DNA from: Flavobacteriales bacterium
GTDB lineage: Bacteria > Bacteroidota > Bacteroidia > Flavobacteriales_D > Sanyastnellaceae
Length of the DNA: 64,000 bases
Direction of reading: 5' to 3'
Assembly: GCA_027491075.1 (NCBI GenBank)
Contig: JAIXWX010000006.1
Span: 1-64,000 of the forward strand
Part shown: positions 1 to 9,112 of the stretch, one piece after another
Layout of the letters: the number at the start of each line of letters is the position of its first letter
How positions within the stretch are numbered: position 1 is the first letter of the stretch
Program-made: the position numbers and the translations under genes
The notes under the pieces: model-generated
The model's input: only the letters and a program-made list of their open reading frames with translations
What the model was told of the DNA's origin: nothing
Database searches by the model: none

Positions 1-519
1 GGTGGATGGTTCCACTACAGTGGAAGCTTCTTTGATAGCGCTTCTAGCAATGAGCCTAGCACCCTAACAGGTGGCGGCGACTTTGCCTTCGTATTGGATT
101 GCTGTCCTGACTATTCAGTGGTGCGTTGTTGGACCGCTATGGACTGTTCAGGAAGCATTACAGAATACTGTCAAACCATTAGCTTCGAAGGTTCAGATGT
201 AATTAGTCCAGATCAAAGTTCAAGCAACAACGATCAAACGGCTGTAGCTATGAAAGAAGAGGCTGATCTATCAGTTTATCCTAACCCTGCTTCCAACATG
301 ACCAACTTCTCGTTTACTGCAAAAGAAAACGGAAAGGCCATGATCGAAATTTTCGATTTAGCTGGAGCACATGTGGCTACGGTTTATACGACTGAAGTAA
401 AAGCAGGCAATGAGTACAAGACTACGGTCGACGTCAACAACTTGGCAACGGGCATGTACATGTTCCGATTGACCAATGGTGGTAGCGTAGACATGGGAAG
501 AATCATTATCAAGCGATAA
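1..519 (+). CDS. T9SS-secreted protein, C-terminal part (5' truncated)
   Basis: The reading frame is open from the first base, so this is the C-terminal ~172 residues of a longer protein. The visible part has a Cys-rich stretch (DCCPDYSVVRCW, DCSGSITEYC) of unknown fold, a Ser/Asn/Asp-rich linker, and then a type A T9SS sorting domain of about 80 residues. That domain starts at LSVYPNPASN, continues through IEIFDLAGAHVATVY and LATGMYMFRL, and ends RIIIKR, with the usual basic terminus. Domains of this kind direct export through the outer membrane by the type IX system and are normally cleaved on surface attachment. The function of the missing N-terminal part cannot be judged. A strong terminator follows 21 bases after the stop. 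Confidence 0.85.
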   Translation, partial: GGWFHYSGSFFDSASSNEPSTLTGGGDFAFVLDCCPDYSVVRCWTAMDCSGSITEYCQTISFEGSDVISPDQSSSNNDQTAVAMKEEADLSVYPNPASNMTNFSFTAKENGKAMIEIFDLAGAHVATVYTTEVKAGNEYKTTVDVNNLATGMYMFRLTNGGSVDMGRIIIKR

Positions 520-540
520 TTGACTATCTAATAATTGAAG

Positions 541-571
541 GTGCCCCGCCCATGGCGGGGCACTTTTTTTT
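541..571 (+). terminator. Rho-independent terminator
   Basis: A perfect 10-bp GC-rich stem (541-550 pairs with 554-563) closes a 3-base loop and is followed by a run of eight T (564-571). It ends the transcript of the upstream T9SS cargo gene. The next gene starts only 22 bases after the T-run. Confidence 0.93.
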
Positions 572-592
572 ACCTTCACCTCAAAAAAAGTC

Positions 593-1078
593 ATGAATGA
601 AATTCATCTTCACCTACTCACGAATCATTTGCCGATCATAGGAGTTTTAATTGCTACGATTATTTTAATTTCTGGTCTCCTTTTAAAGAAAAAGGACATT
701 ACTTCTACTGGAGTTTTTACACTTTTATTTTCAGGTATTTCAGCGTACATCGCCCACGTGACAGGAGAAAAAGCAGAACACATTGCTGAGAATATTCCTG
801 GTGTAACTGAAGCCCTTATTGAACATCATGAAGAGTCATCGCAACCGTTTTTTATCCTAATGCTAATCGTTGCTGCCGTGGCCTTGATCTGTATTTTTCT
901 AAAGAATAGAAATCAAAATCTCTATAAGTATGGGACGTATTTATTAGCTATACTTGGAGTTGCGTCTATTGGGTTTTCCTATAAAGCAGGAAAAAGCGGC
1001 GGTGAAATCCGGCACGAAGAAATTCGCGAAGGATATGTTGTACCCTCCGCGAATGAAATAGAAAGCGATTCACATTAA
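593..1078 (+). CDS. DUF2231-like small integral membrane protein
   Basis: A 161-residue protein with about four predicted membrane segments (roughly residues 12-30, 38-58, 85-103 and 112-130). The N-terminus (MNEIHLHLLTNHLPIIGVL) carries the His-containing HLxxNHxPI pattern seen in DUF2231-type membrane proteins, which have been suggested to bind heme or metal. The loop after helix 2 is His/Glu-rich (EHHEESS). No enzymatic role can be assigned. The gene follows a terminator and its last four bases overlap the convergent DUF5686 gene. The family call is from pattern memory and is moderate. Confidence 0.6.
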   Translation: MNEIHLHLLTNHLPIIGVLIATIILISGLLLKKKDITSTGVFTLLFSGISAYIAHVTGEKAEHIAENIPGVTEALIEHHEESSQPFFILMLIVAAVALICIFLKNRNQNLYKYGTYLLAILGVASIGFSYKAGKSGGEIRHEEIREGYVVPSANEIESDSH

Positions 1079-3489
1079 AAATTAATGACAGTGGTGAGTT
1101 TTACTGCTACGTTTTCTTTAAAAGTTGGAAGCGCGTAATGACCATAGCGGTAAAAGAATCCAATTCCCAAAGTTGAAAATCCAGACTCAACTAAATTATC
1201 CAACTGGACGCCACTTTCAACAAATAGTTTCTCTGTCGGAATAACAGGAATCGTGAAGTTACCTGCATTAACCACATTACCAATCATCATGTTATGCACC
1301 AACACCACAAATGGCGCAAAAGACGGATGTCTAAATAGAAGATCTTTAAAATTGTGACGATACTGCAAGGCTGCGAATTGAGAATTTTGAAACTCGTTTG
1401 TCCTCATGGTCTCAAAAGCATCGGGGGTGAAGACTCCAAATCGTCGATAGCTACCTCTCGCATTATAAAGCAGTGAATATGCAGGAACTGCATCGATATA
1501 TCCTGCCGATATACGTACAGAACTTTCTCCTATTAACTTTATCAAGAACTTCTTTTCGATGGTAGCATCAACACGATTGAATTCAAAGTCACCATCAAGT
1601 ATATCATCGAAACCCCTTGTGTACTTAACATGTATTACAGGCCAACGTCCTCCTAATCTAACCTCTCTATTCTTCATTCGAACAAGCTTTTCTCCTGGTG
1701 CCCATCGAATCAATGCGCCTGATTCGAAGGTCGCGAAACTGGATTCAGTAAGTTCAACCGCAGACTCCGATTGGTCAGCAACAAGTGTTCTAAAACCAAT
1801 ATTCTCAAAAGGCTTTACGTAGGTTTGAGCAGCAAATGCGGTGACAGAAATGTTGCGATAAACACGTCCATTAAACTCCGCCATGAATCGTTCATATTGA
1901 TCCATGCGGCTAACAAACAGTGGATAAATTCCAGCATTGAGCAGCCCACGAGAGGGAGGAATTAGTTGGTTTCCCGCCGTTTCACGAACATCTCTTTGAC
2001 CCGACAATCGCAACCATACAGCTCTTTTCTTATTGAAATGTACTGTGCCTTCTCCTCCAAATTTCTGGCGTTTATCTTGAAAACCATAAGCCCAATAACC
2101 ACCTACTGAAAAAACTTTAGACACTTTATCGTTGGTGTGAATACCACCCCCCAAGCGAAAGCCTTCATACTCGTTAAACGCTGCTATTTTAGTTAAATCT
2201 ATGTCTATAAATCCAATCGGCAATCGACCCGTGAACAATGAGTTCATGAAATTTAGCCTTCGATCAAAGTTCTCCGCTTCACCAATACTATCTATCACAT
2301 GATAGGTTTTTTGTTCCTTCAAGTCTAATTCACGAGATCTATATTTAGTCCAGATGCTATCGGGTTGACTTAACGCCTCTTTATCCATCATCAATGTTAC
2401 AGGACTAAACTCTTTTCTTTCAAGATTAGCGTTGAGCTCAATATTTTTCATGTAGCTTCTTGCCTCGCCGAGTGCATCAAACCCATCCATTTGGATGCTT
2501 GTAAGTTCCATAAATGATAACAACTGTACTGGAAACCATGCCTTATTTTCTACCTTCTCGTACTTCTGTTGAATTCGTATATTCAATCCCTCTTGTTTGC
2601 GATCGGGCTCTGCCAAAACATTTTGCAAAGCATACCCATCTGTATTGATAAACAACTGTCCTTTCATGCCATCGAAATTTGTTCCTTTTCGTGGCTTGAA
2701 ACTCAAAGTAAACACAGTGTCCTGATTGATAAGTGTGGTGTCTTCAATGATAAAAAGATACTTATTGTAAGATCTTTCACTCAAAGGACTCAAGTATTTG
2801 ACTGATAGTATTTCTACAAAATCACCATAAAAACTAAAACTCTGCATCTGCGTACCCAGCAAGGCGAAATCGGGATTTTGAAGTCCTGATACTTTGGTTG
2901 CAATGATGGTCTCTTCTGAGGATGAAGGCGGCAAGTACTTTCGTTTACTGATTGTTTCTACTAAAAATAAATGCATACTTTCCATTTCATCCTTCATCTG
3001 CTTTGCCGAGTCAGGATCGAGTTTTCTATACGCCAGGGATCCAGTATCAGCCACTATGTCAAAATTCAATTTATTATATGATTCATATCGAAAAGCGATA
3101 CTCTTTTCCGGATTGTTCTTCTCTCTATTTTCAATAGCACGCTTGACAATCCTTTCAGCTGGATTCGCTCCAGGGCGAATTACTACTTCTGAAAGATCGG
3201 CTGTCATCTCCTCCATTACCACGTTCCAAGGATTTTCGCTATTCCATGTAAGCCTTCGCTTTTTATAACCTACCAAGTGAAAAACGATGATGTCTCCTGA
3301 TTTTACATTACCCAAATTAAAATAACCATCCACATCCGAATAGGATGCGTTCTGTGTTCCCTCGATACCTAATGCAACGAAAGCAAGTGGTTCGCCAGTG
3401 CGAGAGTCCTTCACTCTCCCCCCCACATTACTTTGAGAAACAACAATAAAGGCTTGAAATAGAAAAAGTAGAGAGTATAAATACTTCAT
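1075..3489 (-). CDS. DUF5686 outer-membrane protein with carboxypeptidase regulatory-like domain
   Basis: An 804-residue protein with an N-terminal signal peptide (about residues 1-18). Next comes a carboxypeptidase regulatory-like/CNA-B-type beta-sandwich at about 22-95 (VGGRVKDSRTGEPLAFV ... YSDVDGYFNL), the domain Bacteroidota use at the N-terminus of outer-membrane receptors. The remainder matches DUF5686 (NPAERIVKRAIENREKN near residue 110) and ends in beta-strand-rich sequence finishing KLTTVINF, as expected for an outer-membrane barrel. The family's role is unknown. It lacks the plug of a TonB receptor. The start is an ATG in front of a normal signal sequence. Its 3' end overlaps the convergent membrane-protein gene by 4 bp, and it is divergent from the radical SAM gene. 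Confidence 0.85.
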   Translation of the reverse strand: MKYLYSLLFLFQAFIVVSQSNVGGRVKDSRTGEPLAFVALGIEGTQNASYSDVDGYFNLGNVKSGDIIVFHLVGYKKRRLTWNSENPWNVVMEEMTADLSEVVIRPGANPAERIVKRAIENREKNNPEKSIAFRYESYNKLNFDIVADTGSLAYRKLDPDSAKQMKDEMESMHLFLVETISKRKYLPPSSSEETIIATKVSGLQNPDFALLGTQMQSFSFYGDFVEILSVKYLSPLSERSYNKYLFIIEDTTLINQDTVFTLSFKPRKGTNFDGMKGQLFINTDGYALQNVLAEPDRKQEGLNIRIQQKYEKVENKAWFPVQLLSFMELTSIQMDGFDALGEARSYMKNIELNANLERKEFSPVTLMMDKEALSQPDSIWTKYRSRELDLKEQKTYHVIDSIGEAENFDRRLNFMNSLFTGRLPIGFIDIDLTKIAAFNEYEGFRLGGGIHTNDKVSKVFSVGGYWAYGFQDKRQKFGGEGTVHFNKKRAVWLRLSGQRDVRETAGNQLIPPSRGLLNAGIYPLFVSRMDQYERFMAEFNGRVYRNISVTAFAAQTYVKPFENIGFRTLVADQSESAVELTESSFATFESGALIRWAPGEKLVRMKNREVRLGGRWPVIHVKYTRGFDDILDGDFEFNRVDATIEKKFLIKLIGESSVRISAGYIDAVPAYSLLYNARGSYRRFGVFTPDAFETMRTNEFQNSQFAALQYRHNFKDLLFRHPSFAPFVVLVHNMMIGNVVNAGNFTIPVIPTEKLFVESGVQLDNLVESGFSTLGIGFFYRYGHYALPTFKENVAVKLTTVINF

Positions 3490-3561
3490 TGAATTTGGTG
3501 TTTGGTTGATAATGGTCTGACGATTATACGTGAAAAAAATTACAGAAGAAGTTCAATTTTT

Positions 3562-3569
3562 TAAATTTG
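3562..3569 (+). promoter_or_regulatory. Bacteroidota -7 box (TAAATTTG) for the radical SAM operon
   Basis: The sequence is an exact match to TAnnTTTG, the Bacteroidota primary-sigma -7 consensus, located in the gap between two divergent genes. It overlaps the first possible TTG start of the downstream gene, which argues that translation really begins further in. Confidence 0.5.
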
Positions 3570-4610
3570 GCAGAAATCGCAGAAATAATTTTGCCAAAAT
3601 ATCAAGAATACCGCAATCTGCTTAAGAAGTGGACTTTCTTCAAATTGTATCAAGCCCTCTTGCTTGGAGTTTCCTATATACTTGCTCGGTATTTCAAGAT
3701 TATCAAACCCTGGGGACTACCTCTAACCTTAAGTATAGAACCCACCACTGCCTGCAATCTTGGATGTCCTGAATGTCCTTCAGGCCTGAAGTCCTTTTCC
3801 CGACCTACCGGGAACTTAAAGAAGAGCTCGTACTACTCATGGGTCGATTCCTTTTCTAAACACGTGCACTACATAAATTTTTACTTTCAGGGAGAACCAT
3901 TCATTCATACGGAATTATTGGATTTTGTGAAGTATGCTTCGAATAAAGGTATATATACCTCTACAAGCACCAATGCTCATTTTCTTAACCAAAGAACTGC
4001 AGAAGCTGTTGTTCTTAGCGGTCTTGATCGAATAGTAATATCTATCGACGGCACGGACCAAGCTACCTATGAGCAATACCGCATAAACGGTAATTTATCA
4101 AAGGTAATTGATGGTACTCAAGCACTCATGGACGCTAAAAAAAAACTGAATTCATCCAGTCCATTTGTAATCTTCCAATTTCTTGTTGTAAAACCCAATG
4201 AGCATCAAATTGAAGACGTGCTGAAATTAGGTGAATCAATGGGAGTGGATGAGGTCAGGCTCAAAACAGCCCAAATCTACAACCCCACCGATGAGCACCA
4301 TTTGATACCAACAGTCGAAAAATATAGCAGATACAAGAGAGATTCCGATGGAACGTATCGTCTTAAAAACGCATACAGAAATGAATGTCTCCGCATGTGG
4401 TTAGGAGCAGTGATCACTTGGGATGGAAAGGTCGTGCCTTGCTGTTTTGATAAAGATGCGAAACACCAAATGGGTGATTTGAATCAAGCAACATTGGCGG
4501 ATATATGGAAAAACAATGATTATCAGAGTTTTCGAAAAAAAGTGTTTACACAACGTAAACAAATTGATATCTGCTCGAATTGTTCGGAAGGCACGAAAGT
4601 CTGGGCCTAA
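3567..4610 (+). CDS. Radical SAM/SPASM domain protein
   Basis: A 347-residue protein with the radical SAM cluster motif CNLGCPEC (CxxxCxxC) near residue 62. A C-terminal SPASM-type region contains PCCFDK and a final CSNC, giving the extra Cys ligands for auxiliary Fe-S clusters. It also has the typical GDLNQATLADIW segment linking to substrate. SPASM enzymes mature peptides or modify carbohydrates or other small molecules; the substrate here is unknown and no precursor peptide gene is visible nearby. No ATG precedes the conserved region. The longest start, TTG 3567, sits inside a promoter-like box, so TTG 3591 (LPKYQEYRN) is an equally good or better start. The DedA gene follows after 26 bases. 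Confidence 0.88.
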   Translation: MAEIAEIILPKYQEYRNLLKKWTFFKLYQALLLGVSYILARYFKIIKPWGLPLTLSIEPTTACNLGCPECPSGLKSFSRPTGNLKKSSYYSWVDSFSKHVHYINFYFQGEPFIHTELLDFVKYASNKGIYTSTSTNAHFLNQRTAEAVVLSGLDRIVISIDGTDQATYEQYRINGNLSKVIDGTQALMDAKKKLNSSSPFVIFQFLVVKPNEHQIEDVLKLGESMGVDEVRLKTAQIYNPTDEHHLIPTVEKYSRYKRDSDGTYRLKNAYRNECLRMWLGAVITWDGKVVPCCFDKDAKHQMGDLNQATLADIWKNNDYQSFRKKVFTQRKQIDICSNCSEGTKVWA

Positions 4611-4636
4611 AGCATTTCTTTACTACCTTGCGCACA

Positions 4637-5287
4637 ATGGAATTTTGGGAATTCATAAAAAGCCTCACCAACCCCGAAACGATAATTCACTACGGCGGGT
4701 TGGCCCTATTACTCACGATCATTTTTGCAGAAAACGGAATCCTTTTTGGATTTTTCCTTCCAGGCGATAGCCTTATTTTTCTTGCTGGATTAATTTGTTC
4801 TACACAACCTGAACTGCTCGGTGTAGACATTGTGAGTTTAACCTCACTTATGTTTATCGCTGCAGTAGCGGGAAGTCTATTCGGTTATGGCTTTGGTATA
4901 AAAGTCGGCCCTCCAGTATTCGAACGAAGTGAAAGTATCTTTTTTAAAAAGAAATATGTTGATGTCACCCGTTCTTTCTATGAGAAACATGGTGGCAAAA
5001 CCTTAATACTTGGGCGTTTTCTTCCTATCATTCGAACCTTTGCCCCTATACTCGCGGGTGTCATTAAAGTCAACTTTAAAACCTTCATGTTGTTTAATAT
5101 CATTGGGGGTGCTCTTTGGATTTGTTCATTGAGTTTGATTGGCTATTTTCTAGGTGAGAACTTTCCGCAGATCAAACACTATGTAGAATACATCATTCTT
5201 GGATTCATCCTAGTTACCTCGGTTATTGTAGTACGAACATATATCAAGCATAAACAAGAGCTTAAAAGAAAGCAACAACAATCATGA
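4637..5287 (+). CDS. DedA/SNARE-associated family membrane protein
   Basis: A protein of about 216 residues with DedA hallmarks: ENGILFGFFLPGDSLIFLAG in the first membrane region and GRFLPIIRTFAPILAG in the re-entrant region, with several hydrophobic helices. DedA proteins are inner-membrane transporters implicated in recycling undecaprenyl phosphate or phospholipids and in envelope integrity. I chose the ATG at 4637 (MEFWEFIKSL). A longer upstream frame exists, but its extra 19 residues overlap the preceding gene and do not resemble DedA. A near-consensus -7 box (TACCTTGC) lies just before this ATG. The stop overlaps the next start as ATGA, so the two are translationally coupled. Confidence 0.9.
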   Translation: MEFWEFIKSLTNPETIIHYGGLALLLTIIFAENGILFGFFLPGDSLIFLAGLICSTQPELLGVDIVSLTSLMFIAAVAGSLFGYGFGIKVGPPVFERSESIFFKKKYVDVTRSFYEKHGGKTLILGRFLPIIRTFAPILAGVIKVNFKTFMLFNIIGGALWICSLSLIGYFLGENFPQIKHYVEYIILGFILVTSVIVVRTYIKHKQELKRKQQQS

Positions 5288-6429
5288 AATTCGGAACCAA
5301 GGCCATTCATGCCGGACAACAACCCGACCCGTCGACTGGAGCAATAATGACTCCAATTTATCAAACATCTACCTACGTTCAAGAGTCACCAGGAGTGCAC
5401 AAGGGCTACGCATATGCGCGTGGAAAGAACCCAACTAGAACAGCTCTTGAACATTGCCTTGCTGCTTTAGAAAACGCAAAGCATGGGCTTTGCTTTTCAA
5501 GCGGAATGGGCGCTGCAGACGCTGTCATTAAACTTCTTCGCCCTGGAGATGAAGTAATCGCTACCGATGATTTATATGGCGGCACATATAGAATGTTCAC
5601 CAAGATCTTTGCACACTATGGAATCGTGTTTCATTTCATAGACATGCACGATCTCCAAAAAGTAGAATCACTGGTGAATTCAAAAACCAAAATGCTTTGG
5701 CTAGAAACCCCTACTAATCCGATGATGAAAATCATCGATATCGTTTCTCTAGTGGGAATTGCTAAAAAGCATCAACTGTTAACAATGGTTGACAACACGT
5801 TTGCATCTCCATACCTCCAGAATCCATTAGATATGGGTGCTGATATTGTCATGCATTCCGCTACGAAGTATTTAGGTGGGCACAGTGACGTGGTTATGGG
5901 AGCGTTGATGGTAAATGATGACAAGTTGTTTGAACAGCTTGCATTTATCGCTAATTCATGCGGCGCAACACCAGGTCCTATGGACAGTTTTCTTGTGCTT
6001 AGAGGTCTGAAAACCTTGCATCTTCGAATGAAAGCTCATTGTGAAAACGGTAAAGCCGTCGCTGAGTTTTTGCTTTCTCATCCGAAAGTAGGAAAAGTAT
6101 ATTGGCCAGGTTTTCCAAATCATCCAAATCATGAAGTTGCTAAAAAGCAAATGCGCGACTTTGGAGGGATGATTTCATTCACGCTTAAATCGGACTCCTT
6201 TGAAGAGGCGTCGAAATTGGCTCAAGCATTAAAAGTATTCTCTCTCGCTGAATCACTGGGTGGGGTAGAATCCCTTGTTGGTCATCCAGCTTCCATGACA
6301 CATGCATCTATTCCGAAAGAAGAAAGAGAAAAAACAGGTTTAGTGGATAGCCTGCTAAGGTTAAGTGTTGGAGTAGAAGACAAAGAGGATCTCGTGAGTG
6401 ATATAAAACAAGCTTTAGATAAAATTTAA
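5284..6429 (+). CDS. Cys/Met metabolism PLP enzyme (cystathionine gamma-synthase/lyase-like)
   Basis: A 381-residue fold-type I PLP enzyme of the trans-sulfuration family. The PLP lysine is K195 in MHSATKYLGGHSD. Other family signatures are YARGKNPTR near residue 45, SSGMGAADAV, LETPTNPMMKI and the C-terminal SLAESLGGVESLVGHPASMTH. The members (cystathionine gamma-synthase, gamma-lyase, beta-lyase, methionine gamma-lyase) cannot be separated safely by eye; metB/metC-like is the best call. It would act in cytoplasmic Met/Cys interconversion. It is coupled to DedA by ATGA, and kmo begins 3 bases after its stop. Confidence 0.9.
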   Translation: MKFGTKAIHAGQQPDPSTGAIMTPIYQTSTYVQESPGVHKGYAYARGKNPTRTALEHCLAALENAKHGLCFSSGMGAADAVIKLLRPGDEVIATDDLYGGTYRMFTKIFAHYGIVFHFIDMHDLQKVESLVNSKTKMLWLETPTNPMMKIIDIVSLVGIAKKHQLLTMVDNTFASPYLQNPLDMGADIVMHSATKYLGGHSDVVMGALMVNDDKLFEQLAFIANSCGATPGPMDSFLVLRGLKTLHLRMKAHCENGKAVAEFLLSHPKVGKVYWPGFPNHPNHEVAKKQMRDFGGMISFTLKSDSFEEASKLAQALKVFSLAESLGGVESLVGHPASMTHASIPKEEREKTGLVDSLLRLSVGVEDKEDLVSDIKQALDKI

Positions 6430-6432
6430 TAA

Positions 6433-7806
6433 ATGAAACCCCAAAACATTGCCATTGTTGGCGCCGGATTAGTAGGAAGTTTATGGGCAGTTTATCTGGC
6501 TAAAAAAGGCCATAAGGTTTCTGTTTTTGACCGCCGATCGGATATTCGAAAGGTCAAAATCATTCAAGGGAAAAGTATCAACTTGGCTTTGAGTGACAGA
6601 GGCTGGAGAGGCCTCATCAATGCTGGTTTGGAAGAAGATATTCGAAAAGTGGCGCTTCCAATGAATGGCCGTATGATGCACTACACTTCTGGAGATCTCA
6701 CATATCAACAATACGGGAAAGAAGGACAAGCTATCTATAGTGTCTCCAGAGGACTATTGAATCAAACCTTAGTGAATTGCGCAGCAAGACATGAAAATGT
6801 AGAGGTTTTCTTTAATCATCAATGCAAAGACATCCAACTCGACACGAACACAGTACAATTTTTCGATACCGAAAACAACGAAAGCAAACACCTCACTTTT
6901 GATCGTGTTTTTGGAACCGACGGAGCTTTTTCCGCAGTAAGGAATCGACTGCAACGACTCGAACGATACGACTATTCTCAGGAGTATTTAAATCATGGAT
7001 ATAAAGAGCTAGAGATTCCTCCTGGACCTGATGGAAAGCATCAATTAGATGTAACATCGTTACATATTTGGCCAAGAGGAGAATTCATGATGATTGGCCT
7101 ACCCAACGTCGATGGCAGTATAACGTGCACGCTATTCATGGCTTACGAAGGAAAGGATGCTTTTGAAAACTTGAAGGACGAAAAAACCATACGCGCTTTC
7201 TTCGAGCAACACTTTCCAGATGCCGCTCCACTCATGCCTGAATTAGTAGAAGATTTCAATAACAATCCCACCGGCAGTCTAGTAATGATCAAATGCAACC
7301 CATGGCATTATCAAGATAAAATTTGCATCATGGGAGACGCTGCGCATGCTATAGTGCCATTCTATGGTCAAGGTATGAATTGCGGATTCGAAGATTGTTT
7401 TGTTCTTTTTGAACTCATGGAAAAACATGGAGACGATTGGGCTACCATGTTCAGTGAATTTACAAGACTAAGAAAACCTAACGGAGATGCCATCCTTGAA
7501 CTTGCATTAAGAAACTACATTGAAATGCGAGACAAAACGGCTGATCCAATGTTCTTACTTCAGAAAAAAATAGAAGCACGTTTCAATGAGAAATATCCAC
7601 ATCTGTGGACTCCACTTTATTCAATGGTTTCTTTCTCGCATATACCTTATAAGGACGCATTAATGAAAGGTGATCAGCAAGATGCAATAATGAAGAAAGT
7701 AATGGATCGCGCTGATATTTTTGAAATGTGGGATAGTGATGAAGTAGAAAATCACATTTTGGAATTGGTTCAAAATGTCAATGAGACGTTGTTATCAACT
7801 CAATAA
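6433..7806 (+). CDS. kmo: Kynurenine 3-monooxygenase
   Basis: A 457-residue FAD aromatic hydroxylase. It converts L-kynurenine to 3-hydroxykynurenine with NADPH and O2, on the route from tryptophan to quinolinate and NAD. It has an N-terminal FAD dinucleotide fold (AIVGAGLVGS, residues 8-17), the KMO-typical INLALSDRGWRGL, and the second FAD motif GDAAHAIVPFYGQGMNCG at 301-318. Bacterial KMOs are about this length. No other kynurenine-pathway gene is next to it. It sits in a run of + strand genes directly after the metB/metC-like gene, so any operon is metabolically mixed. Confidence 0.95.
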   Translation: MKPQNIAIVGAGLVGSLWAVYLAKKGHKVSVFDRRSDIRKVKIIQGKSINLALSDRGWRGLINAGLEEDIRKVALPMNGRMMHYTSGDLTYQQYGKEGQAIYSVSRGLLNQTLVNCAARHENVEVFFNHQCKDIQLDTNTVQFFDTENNESKHLTFDRVFGTDGAFSAVRNRLQRLERYDYSQEYLNHGYKELEIPPGPDGKHQLDVTSLHIWPRGEFMMIGLPNVDGSITCTLFMAYEGKDAFENLKDEKTIRAFFEQHFPDAAPLMPELVEDFNNNPTGSLVMIKCNPWHYQDKICIMGDAAHAIVPFYGQGMNCGFEDCFVLFELMEKHGDDWATMFSEFTRLRKPNGDAILELALRNYIEMRDKTADPMFLLQKKIEARFNEKYPHLWTPLYSMVSFSHIPYKDALMKGDQQDAIMKKVMDRADIFEMWDSDEVENHILELVQNVNETLLSTQ

Positions 7807-7850
7807 ATCATGGCTTCAAACGTTGAAGGGAAGTAACGAAATTACAGCCT

Positions 7851-8696
7851 ATGAAATACTTGCTTTTCTTCTTCCTAGTTTTTATGGGTCTGGCTGGTTG
7901 GTGTCAAAATGGCCGCCAAAAATCAAAGTTATACGGTAGCAACTCTTATCAAAACAAGGGTTGGTTTTTTGCCCCAGGTATCACACTTTCTCCAGGAGTA
8001 TCAGGAGATCGATTTGAAACCTTGCGCGGTTCTGGAGACCTTAGCAATGATACCATATACTCTGGTCGATTTGATCCTAAGAGTAGAATTGGTTTCTATG
8101 CCGAAGTGGGTAGACATCACTTTATAGAAAACATCTATCTGATCAATCACATCGACTACGGTGCGCATTTCAAAATGCTGAGAGGTACTGAAAGATTTGT
8201 TGGAAAAGTAAATACTGGCTCATCCTTAATAGAAACATCCAATAACGCCGCTTTTTCAGAAAGCTTTGCAGGAGCATTTTTCAATGCATCCAATATTATT
8301 CAATTAACTGACCACGGCTGGTTGCATAATTCTATCGGCGTTAATGCAGAATACAGAGTAATCGAATCAAGAAATGCATCTGGATTTTACGGAGGAATAC
8401 CTCAAACTTTTCCAGCAGATCTGGTAGCTCAAGTGCATTATAAACTTGGATTTGGAATTAAGCTCGATAATGGATTATATGTCCTCCCAGCAATAGAAAC
8501 TCCAATTCTAAATCTCTATACATTTAACAGAGGAAAGTCGACGCTTCCCTACTTCAGTAGTGAATATAGGCCTCTCATTATTTCTCTTCGGGTCATGTTT
8601 TTGGATAAAACTGCTGATAGAAAATGCGTTGGAAAAGATGCTTCTAAAAATAAACCGAAGCTATGGGGCGATGACATGAAAAAATATAACAAATGA
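7851..8696 (+). CDS. Predicted outer-membrane beta-barrel protein, unknown function
   Basis: A 281-residue protein with a clear signal peptide (MKYLLFFFLVFMGLAGWCQ). The body is rich in alternating aromatic/polar strands (for example GWFFAPGITLSPG, RIGFYAEVGRHHF, LGFGIKLDNGLYVLPAIE), as in 8-12-stranded outer-membrane barrels. It ends in a basic Lys-rich tail (DASKNKPKLWG, KKYNK), which is unusual for a BAM-inserted barrel; the terminal strand probably lies earlier (RPLIISLRVMFL). I do not recognise a family. The stop overlaps the epimerase start as ATGA. Confidence 0.7.
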   Translation: MKYLLFFFLVFMGLAGWCQNGRQKSKLYGSNSYQNKGWFFAPGITLSPGVSGDRFETLRGSGDLSNDTIYSGRFDPKSRIGFYAEVGRHHFIENIYLINHIDYGAHFKMLRGTERFVGKVNTGSSLIETSNNAAFSESFAGAFFNASNIIQLTDHGWLHNSIGVNAEYRVIESRNASGFYGGIPQTFPADLVAQVHYKLGFGIKLDNGLYVLPAIETPILNLYTFNRGKSTLPYFSSEYRPLIISLRVMFLDKTADRKCVGKDASKNKPKLWGDDMKKYNK

Positions 8697-9112
8697 GTTT
8701 GAAAAGAATAGAACACATCGGAATTGCAGTTAAAGACATTGAAGCCTCCAACAAAATTTTCAATGATGTATTAGGCACTGGTGCGTATAAGTCTGAAATA
8801 GTTGAAAGCGAAGGTGTATTGACCTCATTCTTTCAAGTGGGGCCAAATAAGATTGAACTCTTGCAGGCAACACATGCTGCTAGCCCCATTGCGAAGTTCT
8901 TAGAAAAGAATAAAGAAGGCATTCATCATATCGCCTTTGAAGTGGAGAATATTCAAGATGAAATAAATCGTCTCATCCAACTTGGTTATACTATGATCCA
9001 TGAAAAGCCAAAAGATGGCGCAGACAATAAAATCATCGCTTTTTTACATCCCAAAGACAGCAACGGCGTATTGGTTGAACTCTGTCAAGAAAAACCTACA
9101 ATGGGTGTATAG
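8693..9112 (+). CDS. mce: Methylmalonyl-CoA epimerase
   Basis: A 139-residue vicinal-oxygen-chelate (glyoxalase fold) protein. The first betaalphabeta unit starts RIEHIGIAVKDIEASN and the second IHHIAFEVENIQDEI. These carry the metal-binding His residues (H in IEHIGI, H in GIHHIAFEV) and a late Glu (LVELCQEK). It interconverts (R)- and (S)-methylmalonyl-CoA in propionyl-CoA/succinyl-CoA metabolism, in the cytoplasm. Length and motif order fit the family well. It is coupled to the upstream gene by ATGA, and its 3' end runs 17 bp into the convergent lipoprotein gene. Confidence 0.92.
   Translation: MSLKRIEHIGIAVKDIEASNKIFNDVLGTGAYKSEIVESEGVLTSFFQVGPNKIELLQATHAASPIAKFLEKNKEGIHHIAFEVENIQDEINRLIQLGYTMIHEKPKDGADNKIIAFLHPKDSNGVLVELCQEKPTMGV

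Noticed and set aside
5284-6429. The PLP enzyme before kmo as a kynureninase
   Set aside because: Its PLP motif (SATKYLGGHSD) and its SLGGVESL ending are those of the cystathionine synthase/lyase family, not kynureninase.
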